Origin: Ischnura elegans
Lineage: Eukaryota > Arthropoda > Insecta > Odonata > Coenagrionidae
Length of the DNA stretch: 64,000 nucleotides
Assembly (NCBI RefSeq): GCF_921293095.1
Contig: NC_060251.1
Span: forward strand, 65,179,585 to 65,243,584
Direction of reading: 5' to 3'
The notes beneath the pieces were generated by a model. That model was not told where the DNA came from, did no database searches, and saw nothing but the letters and a program-made list of their open reading frames with translations. This document shows positions 35,255-47,800 of the stretch, in pieces. The position numbers were made by a program, and so were the translations under genes. Each line of letters begins with the position of its first letter. Positions within the stretch are counted from its first letter, which is position 1.

Positions 35255-36479
35255 AATGGATGATTCGGTCATATTTTTATAATTATTTATTGTTGTCCTC
35301 AGACCTCAGTCCCTCAGTCTTCTCAGATTATTTTTAACAATTATAAAATTCTAAGCTCTTATTATTTGCCTTATTTGCAGCATAATTAGCATACAAACTT
35401 TATAAATATTAATTAAATAAAGGTTGTAGAAGATACAAGAGAACCTTATGCTTTCTGAAAGGGTTATTCGAAAGTTATTTAGGAGGATTTTTAGATTTCA
35501 GTGCGGTTTTTAGGTATAAATAGCAATTTAATAGATAATGGAACCATCATACCTATTTAATTTTTAACCTATGTAATTCTCATTTTGCTTAGTATTTTTA
35601 TTTACGAAATTGCTACCTTTTATTTACGTTAATCTAAATTTTAAGAGACAGGATAGCGTCAAAATCCACTTCTGGGCATGCGATTTCCCAAAATCTTCCG
35701 GTGGAGGACCCCCGAATCCCCCAGCCCCCATGGGCCCCAACCGAGGTCACACAATCACTCCAGGCCGCCCCTTCGTCCATTTTTTAGGGTGAAAGATTTC
35801 ATGTTTTAATTTACTTCTACTTAATCCTTGGAGGTATTTGTAGTTCGCACTCTTATTGGAAGCAAAGCGTTGGTGCTTTTAATTTCATAACTTCCCACAC
35901 TGGTGAACAAAGATTTTGTCCTGGAGACGTCGTTGGATGATCTTAGACGTATTTTTTGCTGATTCGGAATCTGGGCTTAGCTTATTTCCATCACATCTAG
36001 TTTCATTAGTACAGCTGAATGTTTGTTTTTTTATTTTCACAAAAGTAGTAATTTATTTCATTTACATATATCATGATAGCATGAACTGGTAAAAATAATA
36101 ATTTCCTGTCATAACATATTGTCCTACGATGGCATGGCATGCCCTCCTATCCCAACAAAATATATAATTAACTTGCAGTAACCTATCGTTTTTTCGATGT
36201 AATGCATAATCAGCTTCCACTCCAAATACGTATATGACTGTAGGCGCGTAAAGACGTGTGATATTCATCAGCAGACGGTTTGAGAATTTGCTCGCAGGAA
36301 ATATCAGCTTATTACATTGTAATCGTTGTGAAGTGTCTTAGCTTTCATCGTGGGGTCACTCCATTTCAAATCACCGAGGCAATGTTGCTCAGCATTTTTA
36401 ATTATCCTGAATTTTTTTATGATTGGTTCCCTACAAGTGGAGAATCACAAAACACCATTTGACAAAAATATACAAGCCA

Positions 36480-38070
36480 TACTTTTTTTGGCCGACATTT
36501 TTAAAAGGGCGAATGGGCCTAAAAAGAGCGTGAACTACTACGATGACTTTTGTTACGTGTGCGGTGAAATTACTTTCAAGGCTAAAAGGAGGAATATTGC
36601 CTTTTTGAGACAGTTTCAGACTTTATTTTAACTGTCTGTTGGAAGACGTGGATACAGGATCGGAGCCTTCTGCGATATGTAGCAGGAGTGAAAGGCTTCT
36701 CACTGGTTGGACTGATGGAAAACGTCATATGAATTTTTCCGTCCTCATAATTCGGCGGGAAGTTAAGAATCATATTTCTGACTACTATTTTTGTGAAACA
36801 TTAATTAAAGGAAAATACCGAAGTTAAAACAAACAGTAAAAGATCCAAACAACCTAGAATCAGTCCCACACTTGAAAAATTTACTATTGCTGGAACCACA
36901 CAAAATTTTAATCATAGGGAATATTCAGAAAGTATGTGAGAATGATGGATTCGAAATCTCGAAAGACCCAATTTTTGGACTAAACATATCTGATAGACCT
37001 CATTCTATGACGCAATAGGATGTAAGTGATCTATTGCGCAAATTATAAATTTGTTTAAAAAGCAGAATGAGATTTTAAGATCACAATTGAAGGGTTGGAG
37101 TTTGCTGGATCCAAATACAAACATTTCTATGCATAGATTTCTCAATGACGAATTTAAATCATTTTTCCCATGAAAACAATCTTCATTTTTGCAATGATGC
37201 TCTCTTTGTTGTGGCTACTCTTAGTTTTGAATACAACGCAGATGATTAGGTTGATTGATTTCTTTAACTTCAGCTTAAAGGCTGTTTTCTAACATAATGG
37301 AATTGAACTCCCTTCGAAAGCATTAGCTCATGGAACTGACATGAAAGAATCTTACCCGAATATGCAGTAAATTTTTCACTACGCAAAATTTGTGGAAAAT
37401 TAAAAGTAGCTGCATTTTTACTTGGCATACGGTTTGACTACTCGAAATATTATTGCTTCTTCTGCGATTGGGATAGCAGAGACAGAAAAAATCATTGCTT
37501 GAAAAAAGATTGGCTATAACCTAAGCACTCGTTCCTGGTTTCCAAAATGTCCTTTTCAACTATTTTACGATCCTAAAAGTATTACTTTGTCACCCCTAAG
37601 TATTAAATTAGGGCTTTTTCAAAATTGTGTAAAAGATACATGCAAAAATGGTGCAGGTTTTACTTACTTGAAACAAATGTTCTCAAAATCAGTGAAAAAC
37701 AGATAATAGAAGGATTTTTATTGGGCCATAGATTTTTTTAAGAAGCGCTGAAGGATTCGTAATTTTGACTGCTAGAGTTCAACAAAAAAGCGCGTGGAAG
37801 GCATTCAAAAATGCAGCTGTAGGTTTTCTAGGAAATAGAATGTCTAAATATCATCGCGATCTGGTGGTCAATGTAATAAAATTGCTCAAAAAATGGGCTG
37901 CTCTACGTATTTAAAAATCATCGGCTCACACCTGGACTTATTTCCTACAAACCTTGGCGCCGTTTCCACCAGAATATTTTACTGATGCACAAACGGCACC
38001 AATAAAAGTTCAGAAGCATGTTATCAGATTAGTGGTGGACACTGAAAAGGAATTCGTCAGAAGCTTAATA
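36480..38070 (+). pseudogene. Decayed transposase-like protein in the long-TIR element
   Basis: Plus-strand blocks: DFCYVCGEITFKAKRRNI; LLTGWTDGKRHMNFSVLIIR; NHISDYYFCETLIKG; EISKDPIFGLNISDRPHS; a HENNLHFCNDA block; LKVAAFLLGIRFDYSKYYCF followed by FCDWDSRDRKNH-LKKDW; QQKSAWKAFKNAAVGFLGNR. This is the same family as 28150-29124 but with its Cys-rich N-terminal part preserved (CxxC early, then YYFC). Many stops and shifts interrupt it. Zinc binding by the Cys pairs is an inference. Activity is impossible in this copy. Confidence 0.7.
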
Positions 38071-38390
38071 TGCCAGAAAATTCCGAGTAAGTACCCATTT
38101 TTCAAATTACCTTAATTCTCAATTTTTTTACTTAAACCCCCTTGAATCCCCGTTGAATCCGATCCTTAAAAACTTAACATGATAGAAAACATCTGGAACC
38201 AGAATCGGAATCAGCCCGAAAAATACAAGGGGATCACCCAAAAACATGGCTAGAACAGAAAAAAATATTTTTTGGTTGATCAGTGTTATCGCTTGAGTTC
38301 CAAACATCATGATCTATGGCTATCATTCTGACTTCATCAACGAGTGTATCTGGCTATTTATTGAGTATTTTCCATAATATGAGTAGAGAT

Positions 38391-39026
38391 TTTTATCAAC
38401 GGAAATTTGACAATAGCAAGGATAAAATACAACCTGTGCCACTTCCCCTGCTTATTTCCACTCTTTCAATAAACTTGCTTAGAAATAAATGTGTTGACGC
38501 AGACTGAGTCATTAATTTTAAAAAATTAGTCGCTAAAAAATTCGGTGTTAATTTTTTTCCTGAGACAACTATATCTATTATGTTGATGTCATCAATTGAC
38601 CTTTCACAAAATAAATTGCTCAGATTCGAATCCCCCCCAATAACTTCTGTGCATTAAATGCGCGTGAAGTAATCCTACTCATCTACGGAGTCACATACAC
38701 ATTCCGTGTTCACGGTGAGTCCAAATATGAATATGAAGAGAGGGAATCCTCGCCACGGAGCTCACAAGAAAACTCCGACGGCCCAACCTGTGCGTGGACG
38801 TGAGTTTCCTCAGTGCATTCTATCCGCTAGGGCATTTGAGCCTGTATTTTGACTCCTGTCTCGCTAGCCCGGTCGCCTCCGCGTCCATCCTCGTCGGCTA
38901 TTGCTGGCGTACTGGTGAGGAATGCAGGCTACCTCATGTGCCAACCTTCCAAGTTTTTACCGACCCTACCACATCAGTTAAGTGGGGCTCGTGGGTGTCT
39001 ACATACTTTTGAAAACGATAGTACTT
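38391..39026. repeat. Right long TIR
   Basis: Inverted copy of 34621-35254, including the CGAATCCCCCCCAATAACTT stretch. The inner edge is where the two arms stop matching, near TTATCAACGG versus CCGTTGAAGA. Confidence 0.85.
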
Positions 39027-39479
39027 ACATATAGCTATACTTACGTTCTGTTGTTTCAAACGTCAATATGGAAATATTCAAATGTCTTTACCATAGTAAT
39101 TCTGCTTTGTGTGGCATTATTTGAAGCAATCCAAGCTAAGTCTAAGTTATAGCTAAGAATCGCATCTAAGCCTATCATAAGTCCACGGTACATTTTTCAC
39201 ACCAGTACACGCTGTCTCTTCTTTTCTCATGCTTGGCATAAACTGTATACCTCTTTTGGGGCTTTGATTTCTTCCAAACTGCAGGAATTCTCCTTAGAAA
39301 ATTTCTTTCAGTGAATCTTGGTACTAAATAGTCTAAAGAGTGATGGCCATATCCAAATTATCGCATGGAGTTGCATATTTCAAAAATATTAACTCCACCA
39401 ACAGCAAGCGAAATGATAATGGGGCCAAATTATATACGTGTTTTCCCCATGAAAAACATATTAGTTTAAGACTGTGGCA

Positions 39480-39665
39480 TCCAATTATGTACTTCATACA
39501 CCACTTATTCGAAGGACAAGTGGAGGGCAAGAATGGAAAAGGAAGACCTCGAACAAAATATATGGAACAAGTAAAGAGAGATGTGAAAGAGAAGTAATAC
39601 GTAGGTGTGAAAAGATTAGCTGATAGGAGAACTGAGTGGAGAGCTGCGTCAAACCAATCCTAGGA
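39480..39665 (+). mobile_element. LINE ORF C-terminal fragment
   Basis: Frame LFEGQVEGKNGKGRPRTKYM then EQVKRDVKEK, a stop, then VKRLADRRTEWRAASNQS. The EGK-G-GRPR--YM--V--D pattern followed by LA-DR--WR is the usual C-terminus of many arthropod LINE polyproteins. A single in-frame TAA sits between the two halves. Short 5'-truncated copy. Confidence 0.7.
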
Positions 39666-39669
39666 TTGT

Positions 39670-41577
39670 TGACCAGTGATGATGACACCACTTGTTATGG
39701 CATTTTCTTTCGTTTAGGTACAAATTCAATAACAGGTCCTAACACACAAACAGACTTCTGAGCCTCTTTTTTGCCTTTCAATACTAATCCTACTTTGTAC
39801 GATTCCCAATCATAAAAATAACCACACACAGGAAGTACACCTGGCAAGAATTACAACACACTGCCTAAAAGAACACCACACAGCATGAATAGTTCTAGTG
39901 GACTGAAAGGCAAGGTTTCGAGACTCCATCAAGAGACGAAAAAATATCTCAGGGTTCTGGTATATGCTGACTGTTTAGAGGGAATCTTATCTTAGTTGAT
40001 TACTGTCCCCAAAAAAAATAAATTCGGAGTGAAGCACATGACCCCTTCGCTTAGAACTAACAAGGTGCACTAAACACACTTGAGACTCGAGGTGATGACA
40101 CACAAGGAGAAGACAGAGAAGGCAGTAAGCTTATAAGGAAGATATCGTATCTGAAGCTAAAGTAGCTGACCCTTCTTGACGTCTCACAAACAGAATAGGC
40201 AACAGTTTTCAAGATAGAATAATTGAAGAAAGGTATTGATTTTTAAGACCAAATTTGTCATCTCCCTGGTTTAAAACAAATTTTATCGAAACATTAGAAA
40301 AACTGAAGGCATAAAATAGATATGAATATTGTATTGGAAAGAAAAAAAATCTTCAAAAAGCAGAGTTATTACTTTTAATTTAAAATACAATATCCGAAAG
40401 AGAAGACATATTAGATACAAGCTTACTGGGTATGTATCCATGATGGCGTTGAGGGACTAAGTGAGGTGCAGGTGAGCTAATTTCACTTATCATGGGCAGG
40501 GGGACCAGTGCCATTCCCTGGGACCCCAAGAGGAGGGGAGTATCCAAAGGTTTCACACCAGATTGAACACACACTAAACACACGAATACACTACCCACTC
40601 ACCATGCTCTTTGTGGAAGTCATTCATTGTATTTTAAATTATCATAATGTTTATCCACAAAAGTCCAATGCCAAAAACTTAAATGTTTAAGTAAACATTC
40701 AAGTTTTAGTACTAGCTTTCCTAACTATCTCTTACTTGTAGTTTAGTTATCTTTTTTGTAACTCACATTCAATGCCAAGGGGAAGATATTCTGCTATTTC
40801 TGATTCCACATATTTACTCCCAGGATTAGCTTCACTAAGGGTATGAGGTTTACCACTGGCTGTAGATTCCTTAATTGAAGCCTAAATATGTCTATAGTCC
40901 CTAGATTCACATACCATCTGTTGTGATATGCAAGGTGTAATATTTACTACAATACAAACCTTAGTAAAATTGCCAAGGCAATTGAGAAACTTTTATTAAG
41001 TCTTCACAGATGCCCAGAAAGTTGGTACAGAAGATTTCCCCCCATGCAATTATAATTTAAATTTCACTGCGGTGTAATAGGCAGGTTTGAAATATGGCAC
41101 ACTTTTGTTGTCTCTCGTCAAAGACAAAGTTTCACATAAATATAGCGCATGATAATTAAAGAGGAAATCATGGAGAATAATTGTTTCAAAAGTAGGCTGT
41201 CAAATAAAATGAGTTGACGGCAATTTTTGAAGGCAAAGTATAAGGAAAAAATAGGATATAGCTATTATGTTTATTAATAAAAATACTCAATTATAAATTC
41301 TCTTTTAGACGATCAATCAACATGTATATAATTGAAAAAATAAGAAGTGTACCAAAAACAGTAACTTGAATTCAGGATACATTGAGGACTGATACTAATA
41401 CCCAATTATATGTATAGAATATCCACTCTTTCATGCAATAAATAAATACTAAAGCACAAGTCTAAATTCATAGGTGACAACTACTTAAACAACTAGACTG
41501 ACATTTTTACAAAAAATCCATAATTAAACATTTATGCATATAGCATTAAAAATCAATAAAATTCCTTCGTAGAACAA
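39670..41577. other. Intergenic between SLC17 upstream region and MUS81 3' end
   Basis: AT-rich, no recognised gene. It should contain the MUS81 3' UTR at its right side. Confidence 0.4.
41270..41275 (-). promoter_or_regulatory. Candidate MUS81 polyadenylation signal
   Basis: AATAAA on the minus strand about 300 bp after the MUS81 stop codon. Confidence 0.35.
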
Positions 41578-41823
41578 TTATTTTATAGTTTCATTGCTAT
41601 ATAAGTCACTTAAAACCTTGCTGAGTGTGGGTCCGATCATCCTTCTATTGGGACCAAAAGGAATGTTGGCTAAACGTATTTGCTTTTCCGCTGGTTCATC
41701 ACTATATGCTCGACATAAGTCAGAGGGAGTTGGATATTTATCAACAATAGCCTGAGCTTTCTCCACTGATAATCCTCTAATCTGGAGCAGTTGACGTACG
41801 AACATTTGGCTCACTGTCAGATC
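41578..41823 (-). CDS. MUS81: MUS81 exon 7 (C-terminal HhH, stop)
   Basis: DLTVSQMFVRQLLQIRGLSV, EKAQAIVDKYPTPSDLCRAY, then RRMIGPTLSKVLSDLY and stop TAA at 41578. This is the tandem HhH that binds EME and DNA. Confidence 0.95.
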   Translation of the reverse strand, partial: DLTVSQMFVRQLLQIRGLSVEKAQAIVDKYPTPSDLCRAYSDEPAEKQIRLANIPFGPNRRMIGPTLSKVLSDLYSNETIK

Positions 41824-44800
41824 CTGCAAGAAGAATGAAATTATAGTACTTACTGGTACTGAAATACATTTCAACTCTAACGGTGTTTCTATGAAGATGG
41901 CACAAAATTCATTCCCGTTCTTTTGTTACTTAGGGTTACAGCTAACGCTTATAGCTGACAGAAGCTAATCTTAAAATGATACAAGGAATATCCAGAAAAT
42001 AAGTTATGTTCTAGCATCACCTTACCTCAGGTGTCATTGCTCAGAGCATCTGCTCTAGTACACTTGGTTCGTCAACTATGATTGGCTACCATTGAAGACA
42101 CTTTGGTTGCCTTCTCTGATGTGTTTTCTAATCTGATTGAATTTATAATGTCTTAAACAATTCCTGTACCCACCAGATTATTTTTATAAACTTGTGGAAG
42201 AAACAATTAAGTGTCTTTCATTATTAACAGTGACAGATTCATCCACTAACATGAGTTGGAAACTACTTAAAATAACCACCATGAATGCCAAGTAGGAAGG
42301 AGACAAATCATGTATGGACCTGGTAAAGAACAACTGGTACATTTGCAGCTGGCATAGGGCCATTTCCTATTGCACTTTTCAGCACATAATATTCATTTAT
42401 TTTGTATTACATATATCTTTTTACGCCATAAACATGAAAATTATACATAAATTTTAAAAACAATAACTTAGAGGAATAAAAGCCCCAATTTGCCATTGCA
42501 CTTATGAGTTTCAGATATGGAACTAATTGTTCCACATCTCATCCCAATTTGACCTGAACAATTACAGGTCAGACTTCAGTTGGAAATTGACAGTCCAGTT
42601 CTGATATGTAGGTAGGTGCCAAACATAACTTGAGGAAAACATAGAGACATCAAAAGGATATATTGGGTAATCGTTAATAGACTGTCTACAGATGGTGGGA
42701 ATGACTTAAGTTATCTGCAGTGAATAGGGAAGGCGAGCCTAATTTTTCTTTGGAGAATACTCTCTTACCCCACGTCAGCACCAAACACTACAAAGTATTT
42801 TCCTGAGATTTTTCCAACCCAAATCTAACTACAAATGGCCACTTCTCACTAGAGTTGATGCATTATAGTAGATAATCAAATACAGATATAAAAGAAGAGA
42901 GTCACAGATTATAAGTAAAAAGATTTGTAGGCAAATTCAGAGAGGAAAAGAAATACAGTGAAACCTCGATTTTACATTCCCCCATTATACATTTTCCCTG
43001 ATTTTGCACAGTTTTTATCAGGTCCCAAACAATACCGCCTTTAGAAAATGATACTCTATTTTACAATATCCTCAATTTTGCACTTTTTGTAAGTGGTCCA
43101 TTCAAAAGTGTAAAATAGAGGTTTCACTGTACATAAAAATTGAGAAATTAGACCACAGCAGAGTTGAGTGGAGTTGAGACTGACTAATCTCAATTTTTCT
43201 GACTGATGATAATGAGCAAATTAATGATGTTTTAGATTCCTCAACCAATACCACTTTAAAATACATAACTCTAAACTCACCCATCTGGGTGTAAAAATAA
43301 ATTGGAATATTCACTGCAAAGGAAGCTTATTTCCTTCACTGAAGGGAAAGGCACCTTTTTAATCAAATTCTGAGAGTGAATTGACCAAGGGCACAGTCAG
43401 ATCATTTGGCTGGGAGTGAGGGGTGGTAGGGGGACATGGGACTTCCCCCTCTGCAGTGTATGAGGGGTACACCCACTTCTAGAGGAAGTGTTCCTACCCC
43501 GGGATTGCCTTCTAATTTAACCTTCTTAGAGCTTACACCAAGCCCAATTTCTGATGACATTTTTGAATAATGCCAAAAGAGTTTGCTAGTGTTGCATGAT
43601 GTGCTGCTGCCTCTATTGGTGTACATCCAATTTTCTAGGAGGGCCATCAGTCTCCTGGTGGAGGAGCAGACCCATCACTTGCACCTCCCTAGCTATACCC
43701 GTGGGAATGACCCTAATCTGCATCATTGTACTGCAGGGACGCCGACTTGCAAAAAATATTGGGGGGGCCCAAACCGGGGATCTTGCCCCAGGAAATTTTA
43801 TAAGTAGTGAGTTTTAAGTTTTTTAAGCATTTTAGAAGAGTCTTATGATCAACATTAGAACCCTGATAACTCAAATCTCGATATCTGGACACTACGGGGA
43901 AAATCGGAAAGCCTGACACATTTTTTCTTCACACCCATAACGAATATTCGAGGGGGCTCGGGCCCCCTCAGGCCCCATGGAGTCGGCGCCACTGTTGTAC
44001 TATTTTCCTTACCACTGTTAACACACTATCACACACAGTGATTCAACCAAAAGGTTCATTTGGATAGGTGAAGGTAGAGCCTGCCACAGACAGTGAATTT
44101 CAGACATTAAGAGTAGGAGGGCCCTTTGAGAGAGTAAGAGTGTCTCGCACTTTGAGGATTTTGATTTAAGGTGGCTGAAGGTTTCACAAATGATTTGAAC
44201 CCTGGAACCCCCTATCGGCAGCAATGAGCTCTACCCACTAGGCTAGCATGCTCCCCTACCACCACAAAATGTGGTTCAGTTTTTGACTAAGACTACAAGA
44301 TGTTGTGAAGGAGGTAAAACGCTGGAGGAGTTGCAAGAAATGATCAAAGAAATACATAACTATGAAACCTGCCCAGACAAACACCTCTCTCACCTCAATT
44401 CAATGAGCGCCTCTGATATTAGGGACCTTTCATCAACCAGTTCAGTGTCCAATAAAGACAGGTTTTGCTGTACCCATAACAAAAAATATGTACATACTTA
44501 ATAAAACATTATAAAGCTAATAATTTATAAATACCTTGCATTTTATTGATGATTTGTTAAATTCAGAAAGGGACATGAGTTCCAGCTCATCATCATGTAC
44601 AGAAAACTGAGGGAGATCTTCCTTTTTGCACAGCATTAATTTCTTCCCCTAGAAGCAAAAATAGAGAGAGAGTGTGTGAACAAAAAATCTTGTGAACTTG
44701 AGGCAAGTTTTATAATTCCTTGCTACTGTACCTGAAAGAGCATTGTCAGCGAATTGGTCATCATGGCCAAGTATTGGGCTGTTTCTTTCAATCCCTTAGT

Positions 44801-47800
44801 GTCTTTGACAATAAATCTGTCGACAACTTCAGTGTTTGCAGAAGCCTGCTGCAAAGTTGATATGGGTAGATGGAGGCCACGGGAACTATCCTTGTCTGCT
44901 ACTCCCAGCTTCTCAGAGATCCCCTCTATCAAATATATCTTCTGCCACATTCCACTCTTTTTCAACCGAAACTGTATTGAATCCAGAAACACATTTAATT
45001 AGCTTTGAGAAATCAATGGTCCTCTCGTATGATTAACAAAGTTAAGCAAGTCCATTGTTATAGGCTATGATGAAACTGGGAAGTTCTGATGGAATAGACA
45101 ACCTATCCCGTAAAAAACATTTATGAGCAAAAAATACTGTAGAATTTCAATATTACATAGAACTTCATTAAATCAATGGTTAAATTTTCAATAGATGTAT
45201 CAGCAGTGGCGGCTTGCCCATAAGGACTCTCGGACGTCGCCCCTCCCAAAGATTTGAAAAAGGTAAAAAAAATTAAATACCCATTCAATTATAATTATAC
45301 ATATAATTAACCAAAGTGTTTTTTCAATCGCGTGCATCGAAAATGTAGGAAGAATATGCAAAAATAGTGCGAGAAGTTCGCATATGTAGCCGCGGGTCAC
45401 TGGCCAGAAAGTTCCAATCCATCACCATGCAGTTATATGGAGAGTGGTAGTGGTGGGGGCTGTTGGTACCATGACGCGTCTAAGCTTGTGCCTTATGGAA
45501 GTCTAGGGATGCCGCCCAAGCATGCGCAGAGTGACGTATCTACTGTGTTGACATCGATGTGCCGGCCGGCAGCCCTATAGTTTTGGTGTTGCAGAATACC
45601 ATGTTTAGGTGATTAGTCGACTTATTATGTGTAAATTTTTTAAATCTAAATAGGGCTAGTTGTAGTTGAGTTAATAGAGTAAGCAATTGTTCGTGTTTTA
45701 ATGTTAGTGATTGTTTTGTGTATTAGTGAGTCATAATGGTCTCTAGATAGCTATAAAAACTCAATAAATACACAAAATATTAAAAAATTTAAACCCCCCG
45801 GTGGAGTGTGCCCCTCCCAGCATTTGACTCACGAGCCGCCACTGTGTATCAGTTGGGATTTCATTTAAATAGTAATATGTATGTAGTTATTTTAATAATT
45901 ATTATACGTGAAGGAATTCCTCATGGGTTCTCCACCAGTTGAGATTCTCCAGGGCCGACATTTCAATGCTCAACTCGGGCATTGTCCTCAGGACAGGGTC
46001 TGAGTGTCGAGCTGATGATTTATGCTCATTGTTGAGCATTGAAACATTGGACATGGAGAATTTCAAATGATGGAGAATCTAAGAAGAATTCCTTCAACTT
46101 GTTTACTAGGAAACTTATGATCTTATTTCAATAATTATAGTTCTATTAGATTAGAAAAAAGGTGGCTGGGGCTTTTCATCCTGTAAGACCAAGATTTAAT
46201 CCCAGCAGTGGCAATGATTTTTCAGAGACTGACCAATCTCTTCTTGATTTTTACTTTGAATTTTTGAAAGCCAGGCTAGGGGGTAGGTATTTAGAGGATG
46301 TGACCGACAGCTTACGTTATTTGCACACAGAGGGAAGGAAGGGTAGAGAAAAACCCACCACTGGCATTAGCTTGCTCTAAACCAAATGTGCCAAGGGGAC
46401 CACGACTTAACTGCCAATTCAACAGATGGAGTGCTACACTTGAAGTGCCCACAAAAAAGCATACTTTCATAAGATAAACCTAACTTTTGCTTTCAGGTTA
46501 GTATGGGCAGGTCTTCTGAAATGAATAAAACTTTTCCTGTCACATTTCCGCGACTATTTTTTAGTGATGGGTCGATTCCAAAATTTTATCGATTCCGATC
46601 CCGATTCCGATTCTGACATTTCGATTCCGGTTCTACCGATACCGATTCCATCGATTCTGATGCCATAGGCTCCAAGAAAAATATCACTTAATTCCAGGCA
46701 ACAAGAAAACCACTTCTAAAGCCCGTATGACACTTCCCAATTTATTGGCCAATCCATTGGATATTGGATTGTGGACCCACTGACACACACCAATTTCTAG
46801 CCCAATCTCCGTTTCACAATATTGGGCACAATTTCTTGGCCAATCTAGATTTTAGAACGGGTTCTATTTTCTCGAGGCCAATCTCCAATCAGAACTCAGT
46901 CTTGTCGACTCCTAGTGGCCAAATCTAGAAGCTCTTTGCAAAACATTTCACCTCGGAACTTTAATATCATATATAAAAACTTTAGAAGCATAGCAATCCA
47001 TGGAATAGCTCAAATAATTAATATGTACTTTGAGAGAACATAAATTCACAAACATCAACTGTCTAAAGTGGGTAATTCGGAAATAACATTTCGGATATTT
47101 AATGAATAAAAACGTCGTGATTCTCCTCGATTGCGTCTATATTTTGTTTAAATTACAATTATTAAACTATTTTTCATGATTTGAGCGCTAAAGTTTCGGG
47201 TGAAAGTCCCAATTGATGACACAATCTCTGTTTATTCGATGAACATATTCCAGCCAAAACGAGCCGCTACGTTATCTTAGCTCACCTATGAGATCACAAT
47301 ATTTCCTATCTCTCATCATTCAAGGAACTCACCCGAATGAAATTTCGAGCAATTCGAAAATATCCTTGCAGCCCCTCGAAATAGTTATTAAATTTACAAT
47401 TATTATGCCATCTCCCATTCTGTAGCTCATTGGCAATCAATCTGCGTCTTGAGATGCTCTTTCGTCATTTTGTGTTATGTGGCGTTCTCTAGTGGGGTAT
47501 TAGAACACTATAACGGCCAATATTGGTGTGAATATTGGTACGTGTCATACGATGCCTAAAGCCCAATATTTTAACCAATATTGCGCGCCGATATATTGGC
47601 CAATAAATTGGCAAGTGTCATACGGGCATAAAAATATTACTCTGTGAAAGAGTCAGTTGACAAAAGCATCTTTCAAATAATCACTATGTAATTAAAATTT
47701 AATAGCTTAATTTCAAAACAGAACATACCTGAGTACAGAAATTTTCATAGCTGTAATAAAGATTACATACTACCCAGTCAACACAACAATTATGGCCACA

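Larger units (their letters stand above)
34621..39026 (+). mobile_element. 4.4 kb element with ~635-bp terminal inverted repeats
   Basis: The left arm 34621-35254 and right arm 38391-39026 are inverted copies, near-identical over long stretches. They start AGGTACTATCGTTTTCAAAA and (reverse complement) AAGTACTATCGTTTTCAAAA. Flanks TCATAT and ACATAT suggest a 5-6 bp duplication, not certain. The arms contain GC-rich blocks and a TGGGCCGTCGGAG stretch. Between them lies a decayed gene (36480-38070, plus). The high arm similarity suggests a fairly recent element or arm homogenisation, though the gene is heavily broken. Confidence 0.85.

Noticed and set aside
34635-39012. Two near-identical 72-codon frames at 34635-34853 (-) and 38794-39012 (+)
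   Set aside because: They are mirror copies within the long TIRs, overlap other open frames and have no domain character; similarity comes from the repeat, not coding selection.
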